A stretch of 64,000 bases of DNA from Novipirellula sp052161655 (GTDB taxonomy: Bacteria > Planctomycetota > Planctomycetia > Pirellulales > Pirellulaceae): NCBI RefSeq assembly GCF_052161655.1, contig NZ_CP197418.1, positions 7,068,001 to 7,132,000 of the forward strand, given 5' to 3'. Every line of letters starts with the position of its first letter. The stretch's first letter is position 1. This document shows, piece after piece, positions 15,060-24,169 of this stretch. The notes under the pieces were generated by a model, which saw only the letters and a list, made by a program, of their open reading frames with translations, ran no database searches and had not been told where the DNA came from. Both the position numbers and the translations under genes were made by a program.

Positions 15060-16672
15060 TCGCTGCTGTCTTTTTCACCGGTGTCGACTGGTTCGTACTG
15101 CTGGGCTACTTCGTTGCCATCATGGCACTGGGGTTGTTTTTCTGGCGACGCAATAACACCGCAGACCAATTCACGGCGGGCGGCCGCTCGTTGCCGGGAT
15201 GGCTGTGCGGTCTATCGATCTTTGCCACGTATCTAAGCAGCATCAGCTATCTGGCGTTACCGGGCAAAGCATTTGTCGACAATTGGAACGCGTTCGCTTT
15301 CTCGCTGGCGTTACCGTTTGCAGCGGCAATCGCGGTTCGATTCTTCTTGCCCTTGTACCGCCGGTCGGGCGAGGTGTCGGCCTACTCGCTGCTAGAAAAC
15401 CGGTTCGGTTTATGGGCACGCCTGTACGCTAGCTGCTTTTACTTGCTGTTCCAGATTGCCCGCATCGGGGTGGTGATGTACTTGATGGCACTGCCGATGG
15501 CTGTGTTATTCGGCTGGGACATCCGCGTTGTGATCGTGTTCACAGGAATCATCGTCACGATCTATTCGTTTGTCGGCGGGATCGTCGCGGTAATTTGGGC
15601 TGATGCGATTCAAGCGGTGGTGTTACTCGCCGGAGCGTTGTTGGCACTGGGCATCCTATTGTTCGACATGCCTGGCGGTCCCAGCGAAGTGATCGAGGTC
15701 GCCAACAGTCACGACAAATTCTCACTCGGCAGCACCTCGTTGTTCGACGTGTCACAACCTACGTTGTGGGTCGTTTTGGCCTATGGCTTGTTCGACAATC
15801 TGAGGAACTTTGGTGTCGATCAAAGTTACGTCCAGCGGTACATCGCCGCCAGCAGCGACCGAGAAGCGGCTAAAAGTGTTTGGTTCGGAGCGTTGTTGTA
15901 TGTGCCTGTCAGCGCATTATTTCTGTTTATCGGTTCATCGCTTTTTGCCTACTACGAAAGTCATCCCGAGCAAACGCAAGAAGTTCGTGTGATTGTCGCG
16001 GAACAGAAGATGATGCAAGCAGGGATCGCCCCGGATGCACCCGAGTACACGGCACAATTAAACGCGACGATTGACGGATTGACGGAAAAAGACCTGGGCG
16101 ACCGCGTGTTCCCTCATTTCATTGCTGCCAATTTGCCCACGGGAGCTCGCGGGTTGTTGATTGCCGCGGTCTTCGCAGCGGCAATGAGTACCGTTTCCAC
16201 TTCGCTGAACTCGTCGGCGACCTTGGTGATGAGCGATTTTTACAAGCGACTGCTTCGTCCCGAATCCTCCGACATCGAACACGTCCGCGTGCTTCGCGCA
16301 TCGACGATCGCGTGGGGAGCCATGGGAACGGTGATGGCGTTGGCGTTGGTCCGTCTAACCGAAAGTGCCCTGGATATTTGGTGGATGCTATCGGGTGTTC
16401 TAGGGGCTGCCATCATTGGTTTGTTCTTGCTCGGGATCATTGTTCCCAAGATCCGTGGCGGAGCGGCGGTCTCGGTGCTTGTCGTTGGCATGCTACTGAT
16501 CGCTTGGATGGCTGCGTCAAAGACCGCTTACTGGCCAACGCAGTGGAATGATTTTGCGAGTCCGTTTAATCCCTTGTTGGTGATTGTGATTGGCCCCACC
16601 GCGATGATTTTGCTCGGAGGGATTGTTGCAAAATTACGCAGTGTCAAAACAAACGAAGCCATCGGCGATTAG
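15056..16672 (+). CDS. Sodium:solute symporter (SSS family)
   Basis: 538 residues, GTG start overlapping the aldolase stop. Begins with a helix (DWFVLLGYFVAIMALGLFFW) followed by RRNNTADQFTAGGRSLPGWLCGLSIFATYLSSISYLALPG, the SSS signature in TM1-TM2. About 13 hydrophobic segments follow. GARGLLIAAVFAAAMSTVSTSLNSSATL in TM8 contains the Ser/Thr-rich sodium site of this family. SSS members carry sialic acids, other sugars or small acids with Na+. Its place between a NanA-type aldolase and a sulfatase suggests uptake of the sugar acid or sugar released outside. Confidence 0.92.
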   Translation: MIAAVFFTGVDWFVLLGYFVAIMALGLFFWRRNNTADQFTAGGRSLPGWLCGLSIFATYLSSISYLALPGKAFVDNWNAFAFSLALPFAAAIAVRFFLPLYRRSGEVSAYSLLENRFGLWARLYASCFYLLFQIARIGVVMYLMALPMAVLFGWDIRVVIVFTGIIVTIYSFVGGIVAVIWADAIQAVVLLAGALLALGILLFDMPGGPSEVIEVANSHDKFSLGSTSLFDVSQPTLWVVLAYGLFDNLRNFGVDQSYVQRYIAASSDREAAKSVWFGALLYVPVSALFLFIGSSLFAYYESHPEQTQEVRVIVAEQKMMQAGIAPDAPEYTAQLNATIDGLTEKDLGDRVFPHFIAANLPTGARGLLIAAVFAAAMSTVSTSLNSSATLVMSDFYKRLLRPESSDIEHVRVLRASTIAWGAMGTVMALALVRLTESALDIWWMLSGVLGAAIIGLFLLGIIVPKIRGGAAVSVLVVGMLLIAWMAASKTAYWPTQWNDFASPFNPLLVIVIGPTAMILLGGIVAKLRSVKTNEAIGD

Positions 16673-16749
16673 GTTCACTGCGGCGACTGCCAAACCGAGT
16701 GTGACAGACCAAACACCCTATTCTCTGCGGGCAAAGAGAGACAAGCGAC

Positions 16750-18225
16750 ATGAACCCCACCCGGACGACAACCCTTTTCGCGTTCCTCGTTTTGATGGCG
16801 GGATTGTTGACCTCTGGAATGGTTTCACCACTGAGGGCAAACGGGCGGCCCAACATCGTGTTCATCTTGGTGGACGATTTGGGATGGTCGGACTTGGGAT
16901 GTTATGGTCACGCGTGGCATGAAACGCCGAACATCGACCGATTGGCGAGCGAAGGCATACAGTTCACGAGCGCCTATTCGCCGGCACCGATTTGCTCCGC
17001 TGCGAGAGCCAGCATTCTGACGGGGAAGGCGGTACCGCGACTCGGTTTTGAGTTTGTCACCAAGGGGGAACCTGGCCGCCAGCGGATCGACGCGGACGTT
17101 CCGCTGACTGCGCCGCCGCTAACGCTGAATCTGCCGCTGGCCGAAACGACAATTGCCGAGCGAATGGCAACGCTGGATTATCAAACTGCATTTTTCGGCA
17201 AATGGCATGTCAGCCAACACCATCGACGTTACTTGGGATGGCACCCCGAATTTGGGCCGGCAAAGCAAGGTTTCGAAGTCGCAATCGAAGATTTTGGCGA
17301 CCATCCGTACGCATGGACGAAAAAGAATCGTGAGCTGGAATCCGATTCCGGAATCATCCCTCACGACTCGATGGTGCAAAAGGTAACCGACTTTATTCGT
17401 CGCCCTCACGACCGTCCCTATTTTTTAATGGCGTCGTCGTTTTACGTTCATACGCCGGTAAAAAACCGTTGTCGTTGGCTGGTTGAAAAGTATGACGCCA
17501 AAATTCCCCAAGAGATTCCGCAGCGTCCATTGCGACTGGAATATGCAGCGTTTGTGGAAACGCTGGACCACCACGTCGGCGAGATTCTTGCTGCGATCGA
17601 CGAATCGGGACAACAAGACAATACGTTGGTGGTATTCGTGTCTGACAACGGCGGTCACCCCGAGTACTGTGGCAATGCTCCGCTACGAGGATCCAAGTGG
17701 AACCTGTACGAAGGCGGAATTCGGGTACCGATGATCGCTCGCTGGCCTGCAACAATAACAGCGGGGGCAACCTGCGACACCAGTGTGGTTGGGTATGACC
17801 TGCTGCCCACGTTTGCGGACATTGGAGGCGGAAGTGAAATCAAACCATCGCGAAACGACGTCGATGGCGTCAGCATCAAGCCCCTGCTGAGCAATCCCCG
17901 ATTACAATTTGACCGCAGCTTGATTTGGCATTTTCCCTATTACCACCCCGAAACCGGATTCAAAGATGCGATTCCGACGATCGGGGTGAATGACTTTACG
18001 GTCAGCCAAACACGCCCGCAATCTGCACTTCGTCACGGACGTTATAAGATCATTCAGTTTGCCGAAGACGATCGTATCGAATTGTACGATCTGGAAACCG
18101 ATCTAGCGGAACAGCACGACTTGAGTGCATCGCTTCCCGAGATTGCCGCGCAGATGCGCACTAAACTTGACACTCATTTGACCACGATGAACGCCCGCCG
18201 AGCCCTACCGAAAGAGAAGAAATGA
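16750..18225 (+). CDS. Type I (formylglycine) sulfatase, exported
   Basis: 491 residues with a signal peptide (hydrophobic 8-25, ending near ANG). FILVDDLGWSDLGCYG supplies the metal-binding Asp pair. PICSAARASILTGK is the sulfatase signature with Cys82 as the residue converted to formylglycine. KWHVSQHH and VSDNGGHPEYCGNAPLRGSK give further active-site residues (Lys, His, Asp-Asn, Lys). The length is normal and the domain complete through the ELYDLETDLAEQHDLS C-terminal motif. It needs an FGE-type maturase, not seen here. It most likely removes sulfate from an algal or animal glycan fragment. The stop codon overlaps the next start (ATGA). Confidence 0.95.
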   Translation: MNPTRTTTLFAFLVLMAGLLTSGMVSPLRANGRPNIVFILVDDLGWSDLGCYGHAWHETPNIDRLASEGIQFTSAYSPAPICSAARASILTGKAVPRLGFEFVTKGEPGRQRIDADVPLTAPPLTLNLPLAETTIAERMATLDYQTAFFGKWHVSQHHRRYLGWHPEFGPAKQGFEVAIEDFGDHPYAWTKKNRELESDSGIIPHDSMVQKVTDFIRRPHDRPYFLMASSFYVHTPVKNRCRWLVEKYDAKIPQEIPQRPLRLEYAAFVETLDHHVGEILAAIDESGQQDNTLVVFVSDNGGHPEYCGNAPLRGSKWNLYEGGIRVPMIARWPATITAGATCDTSVVGYDLLPTFADIGGGSEIKPSRNDVDGVSIKPLLSNPRLQFDRSLIWHFPYYHPETGFKDAIPTIGVNDFTVSQTRPQSALRHGRYKIIQFAEDDRIELYDLETDLAEQHDLSASLPEIAAQMRTKLDTHLTTMNARRALPKEKK

Positions 18226-21206
18226 AGCTACCGAACTTAACTGTCTATTGTTGGATGTGCGCCCTGACGCTCAGTTCATTCGCCGCGGCGGATGAACCGC
18301 AGTGGAAACTACAACCACTGCAGTACAACAACCCAGGCTTGAAGGTCGATCTTGGCGTGGGGTTGTGGGCGTTTCCATTGCCAATGGATTACGACAACGA
18401 CGGTGACTTGGACTTGTTGGTGAGCTGTCCTGACAAACCATCCAACGGCACCTACTTTTTCGAAAATCCGTCTCAGGATCCAAACGAGAAGATGCCGGTT
18501 TTCAAAGCAGGCGTTCGCATCGGCAGCGGCAGTCATTTCATGCAAATGAGTGTGGTCGATGGTGAACCGATTCTGATGTTACCGGCAAAAGAGTTTCGCC
18601 GTGATGCCAAAACGGGCAAGTTTGATTTCTCGAAACCGACCATGATCAAAGCACACGCCAACCCTAATCATCACACCAAAGGCAACACTCGCGCGAACAT
18701 GTGGCGATACGTCGATTACGACGGCGACGGGGACCAAGATATCGTTGTCGGCAGCGGCGATTGGACCGATTACAGTTGGGATCACGCCTATGACAACCAC
18801 GGCAATTGGCGAAACGGTCCACTGCACGGCTATGTCTACTTGATTGAAAACGAAGGCAGCGACGACGAGCCAACCTATTCGGCTGAGCCCGAACGATTAC
18901 AGGCCGGCGGCGGCGAAATTGATGTCTATGGGTTTCCGAGCCCGAACTTTGCCGACTTTGATAACGATGGTGACCTGGACTTGTTGTGTGGTGAGTTCTT
19001 GGACGGTTTCACCTATTTCCAAAACATCGGCACTCGCACCAAACCGAATTACGCAGCTGGCCAGAAACTGAATGACGTTTCCGGTGATCCGCTGGTGATG
19101 CATTTGCAAATGATCACTCCGACGGCGGTCGACTGGGACGCCGACGGTGATCTAGATTTGATCGTGGGGGACGAGGATGGACGTGTTGCCCTGGTAGAAA
19201 ACACTGGCGAACTTCGCGATCACCAACCGGTTTTCAAAGCGCCAGCATATTTTCAGCAGCAAGCCGACACGCTGAAGTTCGGTGCGCTGGCGACTCCCTT
19301 CGCCTATGACTGGGACAATGACGGAGACGAAGACATTGTTTGTGGCAACACCGCAGGTTCGATTGGTTATTTTGAGAATCTGGGTAATGCGGAAAATGGG
19401 TTGCCAAAATGGGCGGCTCCGAAACTGCTAGAGGTCAAACAAAACGATGGTTCACAGAAACCGTTTCGTGTGATGGCAGGCCCGAGTGGTTCCATTCAAG
19501 GTCCCGCCGAAGCGAAGTGGGGTTACACCACGTTGTCGGTTGCCGATTGGGACGGCGATGGCGATGGTGACATTGTTTACAACTCGATTCTGTCGCGATT
19601 GGGCATGTTGACCAACGAATCCGGAACGCTCGTTGAGAAGAACTTTGATACGGGACAACGCGAAGCGCCACCGAAATGGTATTGGTGGCAAACATTGTCC
19701 AGCTCGGCATTGACTCAGTGGCGAACCACGCCGATGGCAATCGATTTCGATGGCGACAAAAAACTTGACTTGGTGATGCTGGACCAGGAAGGTTATTTGA
19801 CGCTTCGCTCCGGTGGCGGAGTGGCGGAGCGAATTTTCATTGACGAAAACGGGCAACCGCTTCAGCTCAATTCCGGAACTTGCGGTCGATCCGGGCGAGT
19901 CAAGTTACAAGTGGTCGATTGGGATGGCGATTCACGACTGGACGTATTGGTCAATTCCGAGAATGCCACGTGGTATCGCAATTGTGCGGATGTCGATGGC
20001 AAGGTGATGCTGAAGAAAGTCGGCAACTTGGCAAAACGAAACGTCGCCGGACATACGTCGAGCCCCACGGTGTGCGATTTCAACAAGGACGGTAAGCCTG
20101 ATTTAATAGTCGGCAGCGAGAACGGCCGGATCTACCACGTTGCTCATGATGATTGCGTTACCTTCACCTCCGAAGAAACAATGCCGAGCGAGCCCAAGGC
20201 AGCGAACGAACCAGCATTCCCAGGACTGCTGTCGAGCGAATTTATTTTCAAGGATGCTCCGTTCAAAGAATGCCATGCCTCGACGATTTGCCAAACCTCC
20301 CGCGGGTTGGTCGCGTCGTGGTTTGGTGGAACCAAAGAGGGGAACAAGGACGTGGCGATCTGGACCAGTTTTCATGATGGATTGAGTTGGTCACGACCTC
20401 TGAACGTTGCTGATGGAGTTCAGCACGACGGAATGCGTCATCCATGCTGGAACCCAGTACTGTATCAGCCGCCCGGCGATGCTCCGCTGTTCTTGTTCTT
20501 CAAAGTCGGACCACGACCACACAGTTGGTGGGGCGAGGTGATGATCAGCTACGATCGCGGTCGCACCTTTACCGATCGCAAACGATTGCCCGAAGGCATT
20601 GATGGTCCGGTTCGCTGCAAACCGATTTTGTTAGACGATGGCAAAACGCTGCTCTGCGGTTCGTCGACCGAGAATGAGGGGTGGCGAGTCCATTTTGAAA
20701 AGATCACGCTGGTTGATGGAGAACTTAGCGGCACATGGAAACGCATCGGGCCGATCAACGACGGCAAAGAATTCAGTGCGATTCAGCCGACGCTACTGAC
20801 GTATCCCGATGGCCGTTTGCAAGCTCTTTGCCGTACCAAAGAAAGTGTGATTGCGTCGACCGAGTCCACCGATGGCGGCGATACCTGGTCGAAATTGGTA
20901 GCGACCGACATGCCGAATCCGAACTCCGGAATTGATGTCGTCACGCTCACCGATGGTCGTCAGCTGATGATCTACAATCATCTCGGTTCGTCTGAAAATG
21001 GCTGGGGCAAGCGGAGTATTTTGAATCTGGCGATTTCCGAGGACGGAGGGAAATGGAAGGAAGTTGGCGTGCTCGAAAAAGAAAAATCGGGCGAGTTCAG
21101 CTATCCCGCCATCATTCAAACCGATGACGGGATGGTCCACATGACCTATACCTGGAAACGCAAATTGATCAAACACGCCGTGGTCGATCCGTCCCAGTTG
21201 AAATAA
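18222..21206 (+). CDS. FG-GAP/VCBS-repeat protein fused to a sialidase-like (BNR) domain
   Basis: 994 residues with a short signal peptide (SFAAADEP cleavage region). Residues about 50-640 carry at least nine calcium-binding D-x-D-x-D-G-D repeats (DYDNDGDLDLL, DYDGDGDQDIV, DFDNDGDLDLL, DWDADGDLDLI, DWDNDGDEDIV, DWDGDGDGDIV and weaker ones), predicting a beta-propeller as in integrin-alpha-like FG-GAP proteins. From about 665 a separate six-bladed sialidase-like domain follows, with ASWFGGTKEGNKDVAIW and Asp-box motifs SYDRGRTF, STDGGDTW and SEDGGKW. The C-terminal domain resembles BNR_2/exo-alpha-sialidase proteins. Whether it is a hydrolase or a binding protein is open; the first propeller may bind the polymer. 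It is translationally coupled to the sulfatase. Confidence 0.85.
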   Translation: MKLPNLTVYCWMCALTLSSFAAADEPQWKLQPLQYNNPGLKVDLGVGLWAFPLPMDYDNDGDLDLLVSCPDKPSNGTYFFENPSQDPNEKMPVFKAGVRIGSGSHFMQMSVVDGEPILMLPAKEFRRDAKTGKFDFSKPTMIKAHANPNHHTKGNTRANMWRYVDYDGDGDQDIVVGSGDWTDYSWDHAYDNHGNWRNGPLHGYVYLIENEGSDDEPTYSAEPERLQAGGGEIDVYGFPSPNFADFDNDGDLDLLCGEFLDGFTYFQNIGTRTKPNYAAGQKLNDVSGDPLVMHLQMITPTAVDWDADGDLDLIVGDEDGRVALVENTGELRDHQPVFKAPAYFQQQADTLKFGALATPFAYDWDNDGDEDIVCGNTAGSIGYFENLGNAENGLPKWAAPKLLEVKQNDGSQKPFRVMAGPSGSIQGPAEAKWGYTTLSVADWDGDGDGDIVYNSILSRLGMLTNESGTLVEKNFDTGQREAPPKWYWWQTLSSSALTQWRTTPMAIDFDGDKKLDLVMLDQEGYLTLRSGGGVAERIFIDENGQPLQLNSGTCGRSGRVKLQVVDWDGDSRLDVLVNSENATWYRNCADVDGKVMLKKVGNLAKRNVAGHTSSPTVCDFNKDGKPDLIVGSENGRIYHVAHDDCVTFTSEETMPSEPKAANEPAFPGLLSSEFIFKDAPFKECHASTICQTSRGLVASWFGGTKEGNKDVAIWTSFHDGLSWSRPLNVADGVQHDGMRHPCWNPVLYQPPGDAPLFLFFKVGPRPHSWWGEVMISYDRGRTFTDRKRLPEGIDGPVRCKPILLDDGKTLLCGSSTENEGWRVHFEKITLVDGELSGTWKRIGPINDGKEFSAIQPTLLTYPDGRLQALCRTKESVIASTESTDGGDTWSKLVATDMPNPNSGIDVVTLTDGRQLMIYNHLGSSENGWGKRSILNLAISEDGGKWKEVGVLEKEKSGEFSYPAIIQTDDGMVHMTYTWKRKLIKHAVVDPSQLK

Positions 21207-21216
21207 AGGAATCACG

Positions 21217-22854
21217 ATGAACCCTGCTGACTCTCTTGAACCTGTCGATCGCGGCCCTGTAGCGTTGGGGCTGGACTTTGGCACTGAATCGGTGCGAGCC
21301 ATTTTGATTGATGCCGCGGGCAACCAACTCGGCTTGGCGTCGCGTGATTATGCCCATGGCCAAATCACTCAGACGCTGCCTGGCTGTGACGCGTCATTGC
21401 CACCGCGGTACGCATTGCAAGCCCCGGGCGACTGGATCGATTCGGCCGCCGAAGCGACGCGTGCCGCGATCAGCGAGGCGGGAATCGAGGCTGCGAGTGT
21501 TGTTGGGATCGGAGTCGACTTCACCAGCTGCACAATGTTGCCAACCACACTCGAGGGCACGCCGCTCTGTGAAATCGAGGCGTTCCGATCGACTCCGTTG
21601 GCATGGCCGAAGCTATGGAAGCATCATGGTGCACTTGAGCAAACCGAGCGGATGAATGCAGTCGCCCGAGAGCGTGACGAATCGTTTTTACAACGGTATG
21701 GCGGCACAATCGGACTGGAATGGTTCTTCCCAAAAATGCTCGAAACGATCGAGAAAGCTCCCGAAGTTGCCTCGGCGGCGGAAGTTTGGCTGGAAGCCGG
21801 AGACTGGTTCGTGTGGCAATTGGTGGGCGGGCCCGCAGCGTCGCTGACTCGATCGACGTGCCAAGCGGGATACAAGGCGATGTGGTCGGCGAAGGATGGC
21901 TACCCGTCGAGCGAGTACTTTGCGGCGGTCCATCCGCAGTTGGCCGAGGCCGCAAAGCATTGCATGCCAGGAGTGATGCGATCGCCTGGTGAACCTGCCG
22001 GAGGCTTGACCGTGGCAATGGCCAAGCGTTTTGGACTTCGCGAGAAGATTCCGGTTTCCACCGCGATCATTGACGCGCATTCCGCAGTACCGGGTGTCGG
22101 CGCCGCTGACGCCGGAGTGCTGGTGATGGTGTTGGGGACCAGCAGTTGTCACATGCTCAACGCCAACACCGCAGCCGATATCCCTGGGATCGCTGGCGTG
22201 GTCGACGGTGGCATTTTGCCAGGCATGTTTGGATACGAAACAGGCCAAGCGGCAGTCGGTGACGCGTTCGCATGGCTGCGGCGATTGCTTGGACTCGATT
22301 CCTTTGATTCGCTCGCCGAGGCGGCACTGCGATTGCCGCCCGGTGCCGAGGGAGTGATGTGCATTGACTGGATGAATGGTTGCCGCACCCCATTGATGGA
22401 CGGCAGTCTGCGTGGTGCGTTCACCGGTCTAGGACTCGAGCACGGCCCCGAACACTTGTATTTGGCGTTGATGGAAGGCTCGGCTTTTGGACTCCGTTGG
22501 ATCGTCGAGCTGCTCCGCGATGGCGGCGCCCCGATCGATCGACTGATTGCCACCGGAGGATTACCGCATCACAACCGTGCGTTCGTCGAAGTGTACGCCG
22601 ATGTGCTGGGGATGGAGATTGAAATTCATCCGTCCACGCAGGGCCCGGCGGTCGGTGCCGCGGTGTTGGGGATGATTGCAGCCGGATCCGAAGCGAGCGG
22701 CTTTTCAAGTGTCAGCGAAGCAGCGACCGCGATGGCGGGTGTTCCCGCCGGAAAACAGGACGTCGTCCGCCCGCGAAGCGAACGAACCGCAGCCTATGAT
22801 CGGCTGTACACCGAGTACCGGCAGCTGGCCAATATGGTGGCTCAGACTCAATAA
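21217..22854 (+). CDS. FGGY-family carbohydrate kinase, ribulokinase-like
   Basis: 545 residues, the AraB length. ALGLDFGTESVRAILID is the phosphate-binding motif and VGIGVDFTSCTMLPTTLEGTPL the AraB-type second motif. EWFFPKMLETIEKAP and VVDGGILPGMFGYETGQAAVGDAFAWL follow the ribulokinase order, with the C-terminal ATP motif LIATGGLPHHN. A good ribosome-binding site (AAGGA) sits seven bases before the ATG, ten bases after the preceding stop. Ribulokinase phosphorylates L- or D-ribulose, but no arabinose isomerase or epimerase is nearby, so the true substrate may be another ketose released by this operon. Confidence 0.88.
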   Translation: MNPADSLEPVDRGPVALGLDFGTESVRAILIDAAGNQLGLASRDYAHGQITQTLPGCDASLPPRYALQAPGDWIDSAAEATRAAISEAGIEAASVVGIGVDFTSCTMLPTTLEGTPLCEIEAFRSTPLAWPKLWKHHGALEQTERMNAVARERDESFLQRYGGTIGLEWFFPKMLETIEKAPEVASAAEVWLEAGDWFVWQLVGGPAASLTRSTCQAGYKAMWSAKDGYPSSEYFAAVHPQLAEAAKHCMPGVMRSPGEPAGGLTVAMAKRFGLREKIPVSTAIIDAHSAVPGVGAADAGVLVMVLGTSSCHMLNANTAADIPGIAGVVDGGILPGMFGYETGQAAVGDAFAWLRRLLGLDSFDSLAEAALRLPPGAEGVMCIDWMNGCRTPLMDGSLRGAFTGLGLEHGPEHLYLALMEGSAFGLRWIVELLRDGGAPIDRLIATGGLPHHNRAFVEVYADVLGMEIEIHPSTQGPAVGAAVLGMIAAGSEASGFSSVSEAATAMAGVPAGKQDVVRPRSERTAAYDRLYTEYRQLANMVAQTQ

Positions 22855-22923
22855 ACCCCCGTGGCTTAGACCGCTTTGGCCCATTTACGAGTGCTGCATC
22901 CTGATTAACAATTCGGGGTGGAC

Positions 22924-22992
22924 GTAGCGGAAGTCGTCAAGACTTTCGTTGAATTTGCCAAACAATCCGAAACTCTTGGCGAGTTTCGCTAC
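22924..22992. repeat. Inverted pair of GTAG-foot REPs (BIME-like)
   Basis: First REP at 22924-22948: GTAG, arms CGGAAGTC/GACTTTCG. Second, inverted, at 22968-22992: arms CGAAACTC/GAGTTTCG then CTAC. The two match in 21 of 25 positions when one is reversed. It lies between the convergent kinase and GntR genes. Confidence 0.8.
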
Positions 22993-23017
22993 CCCAAAAT
23001 CAAGACGGGATGATTTA

Positions 23018-23713
23018 CTAGGCTTCGCCGTCTTCTTTGCCGTCGATTTCGATCAGCGAGACCTTTAAACCGTTACGGATGTGAGCCGCTGCGGCATCAC
23101 GAGCTGCGTCGGCATCGTGCTTTTTGATCGCCCGAAAAATCTTTTGGTGGTCTTTGCAGGTTCGTTTCATCGCAGTGACGTCATGGCGGTGACGGCGGAT
23201 TCCAAACACTCGCGTTAAGACCTGGGATTGTGACGCGGTGTGGACGAGCGCCTGATTTCCAGTGGCCTCGATGATCAGCATGTGAAATTGGTAGTCGGCC
23301 TTGTCAAATTGACCTTTAATCCGCTTGCCCGCGAACTGGGCTGAGGATTTTTCTTGCTTCGCGGTCAACTCTTCCATCCGAGTCAATTCCGCTTGAATTT
23401 TCGCAATCTGATCCGGGGTGGCCCGTTCTGCAGCTCGAGCCGCAGTGTAGGGCTCGATGACCTCACGAACTTCGTAGATATCGATTAAGGCAGCACGATC
23501 AAGCGACCGCACGATGGCTCCCATATTGGGAACCAAATCGACGAGCCCTTCGTTGGCGAGCTGCCCAGCGGCTTCCCGCACCGGCGTCGCACTGACCCCA
23601 ATTTCCTTTCCAATCGGACCATAAAGCAGACGAGCGCCTGGTTCAAAATCGCCTGAGATCAACTTGTTTCGTAAATGCTGATACGCACGGCTGGCGTTTG
23701 TTTCGGTGCTCAT
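23018..23713 (-). CDS. GntR-family regulator with FCD domain
   Basis: 231 residues from the ATG at 23711-23713 (MSTETNASRAYQHLRNKLISGDFEPG); the frame runs 40 codons further up, but that part does not fit the family. The winged helix covers about 10-75 with GKEIGVSATPVREAAGQLANEGLV, the GntR recognition helix. The FCD effector domain follows, with metal- and ligand-binding candidates YEVREVIEPYTAARAA, DYQFHMLIIEATGN and HQKIFRAIKKHDADAARDAAAAHI. FCD regulators respond to sugar acids and similar metabolites, and this gene is convergent with the sugar-acid operon ending at 22854, so it is the best candidate for its repressor. A palindrome just before its start may be an operator. Confidence 0.88.
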   Translation of the reverse strand: MSTETNASRAYQHLRNKLISGDFEPGARLLYGPIGKEIGVSATPVREAAGQLANEGLVDLVPNMGAIVRSLDRAALIDIYEVREVIEPYTAARAAERATPDQIAKIQAELTRMEELTAKQEKSSAQFAGKRIKGQFDKADYQFHMLIIEATGNQALVHTASQSQVLTRVFGIRRHRHDVTAMKRTCKDHQKIFRAIKKHDADAARDAAAAHIRNGLKVSLIEIDGKEDGEA

Positions 23714-23727
23714 ATTGGGAACCCAAT
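23714..23727. promoter_or_regulatory. Palindrome directly before the GntR start, candidate operator
   Basis: ATTGGGAACCCAAT: six-base arms around AA, touching the ATG of the regulator. GntR proteins often bind short palindromes in their own leader. Only one site is seen and no copy was noticed near 14000-14135, so the assignment is weak. Confidence 0.3.
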
Positions 23728-24169
23728 GTTCTAACAGAAAAGAATTTGTCGCTTCATCGGCTCTTATTCTAGCGTTAACGAATCGTTTAGTAGAGCCGAG
23801 TAACGTCGAAAATTGCCGAGCACTTCGCTGCATCGATTAGGAAGAATGCTTTCTGTGGTCTCGTGTAACTCGTGGTGCTGCCCCCTGCGGACGATTTGGC
23901 AATAATCAGACGCGTTTCCACCGCATTTACAGCCGATTTACTACAATCCCGGCACAGTGCAAGCGAGTGGAACTTGATTCATTTCTCCTGTCTCCATGTT
24001 CACTGCAGCGATGTGTTGGAAGAGGATCTGCGACAAAACGCCCTTCTGCCCTCTGATTCGCTACACTGTTGAGCTTCAACGACGGAGAACAACTCCGCCA
24101 GCGTCGTCAGCTTGATCTCGCTCTATATCCTTTCCTGTTTCAATTTGCTTTAGCTTGGAACTCGCTCGA
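23728..24169. other. Divergent intergenic region, GntR / DASS transporter
   Basis: About 440 bp with no supported gene and no REP hairpin. Promoters for both flanking genes are expected here; none is recognisable by consensus. Confidence 0.4.

Noticed and set aside
14136..22854. Classical sialic-acid operon
   Set aside because: NanE and NanK are absent and a ribulokinase-like enzyme is present, so the name would overstate the evidence.
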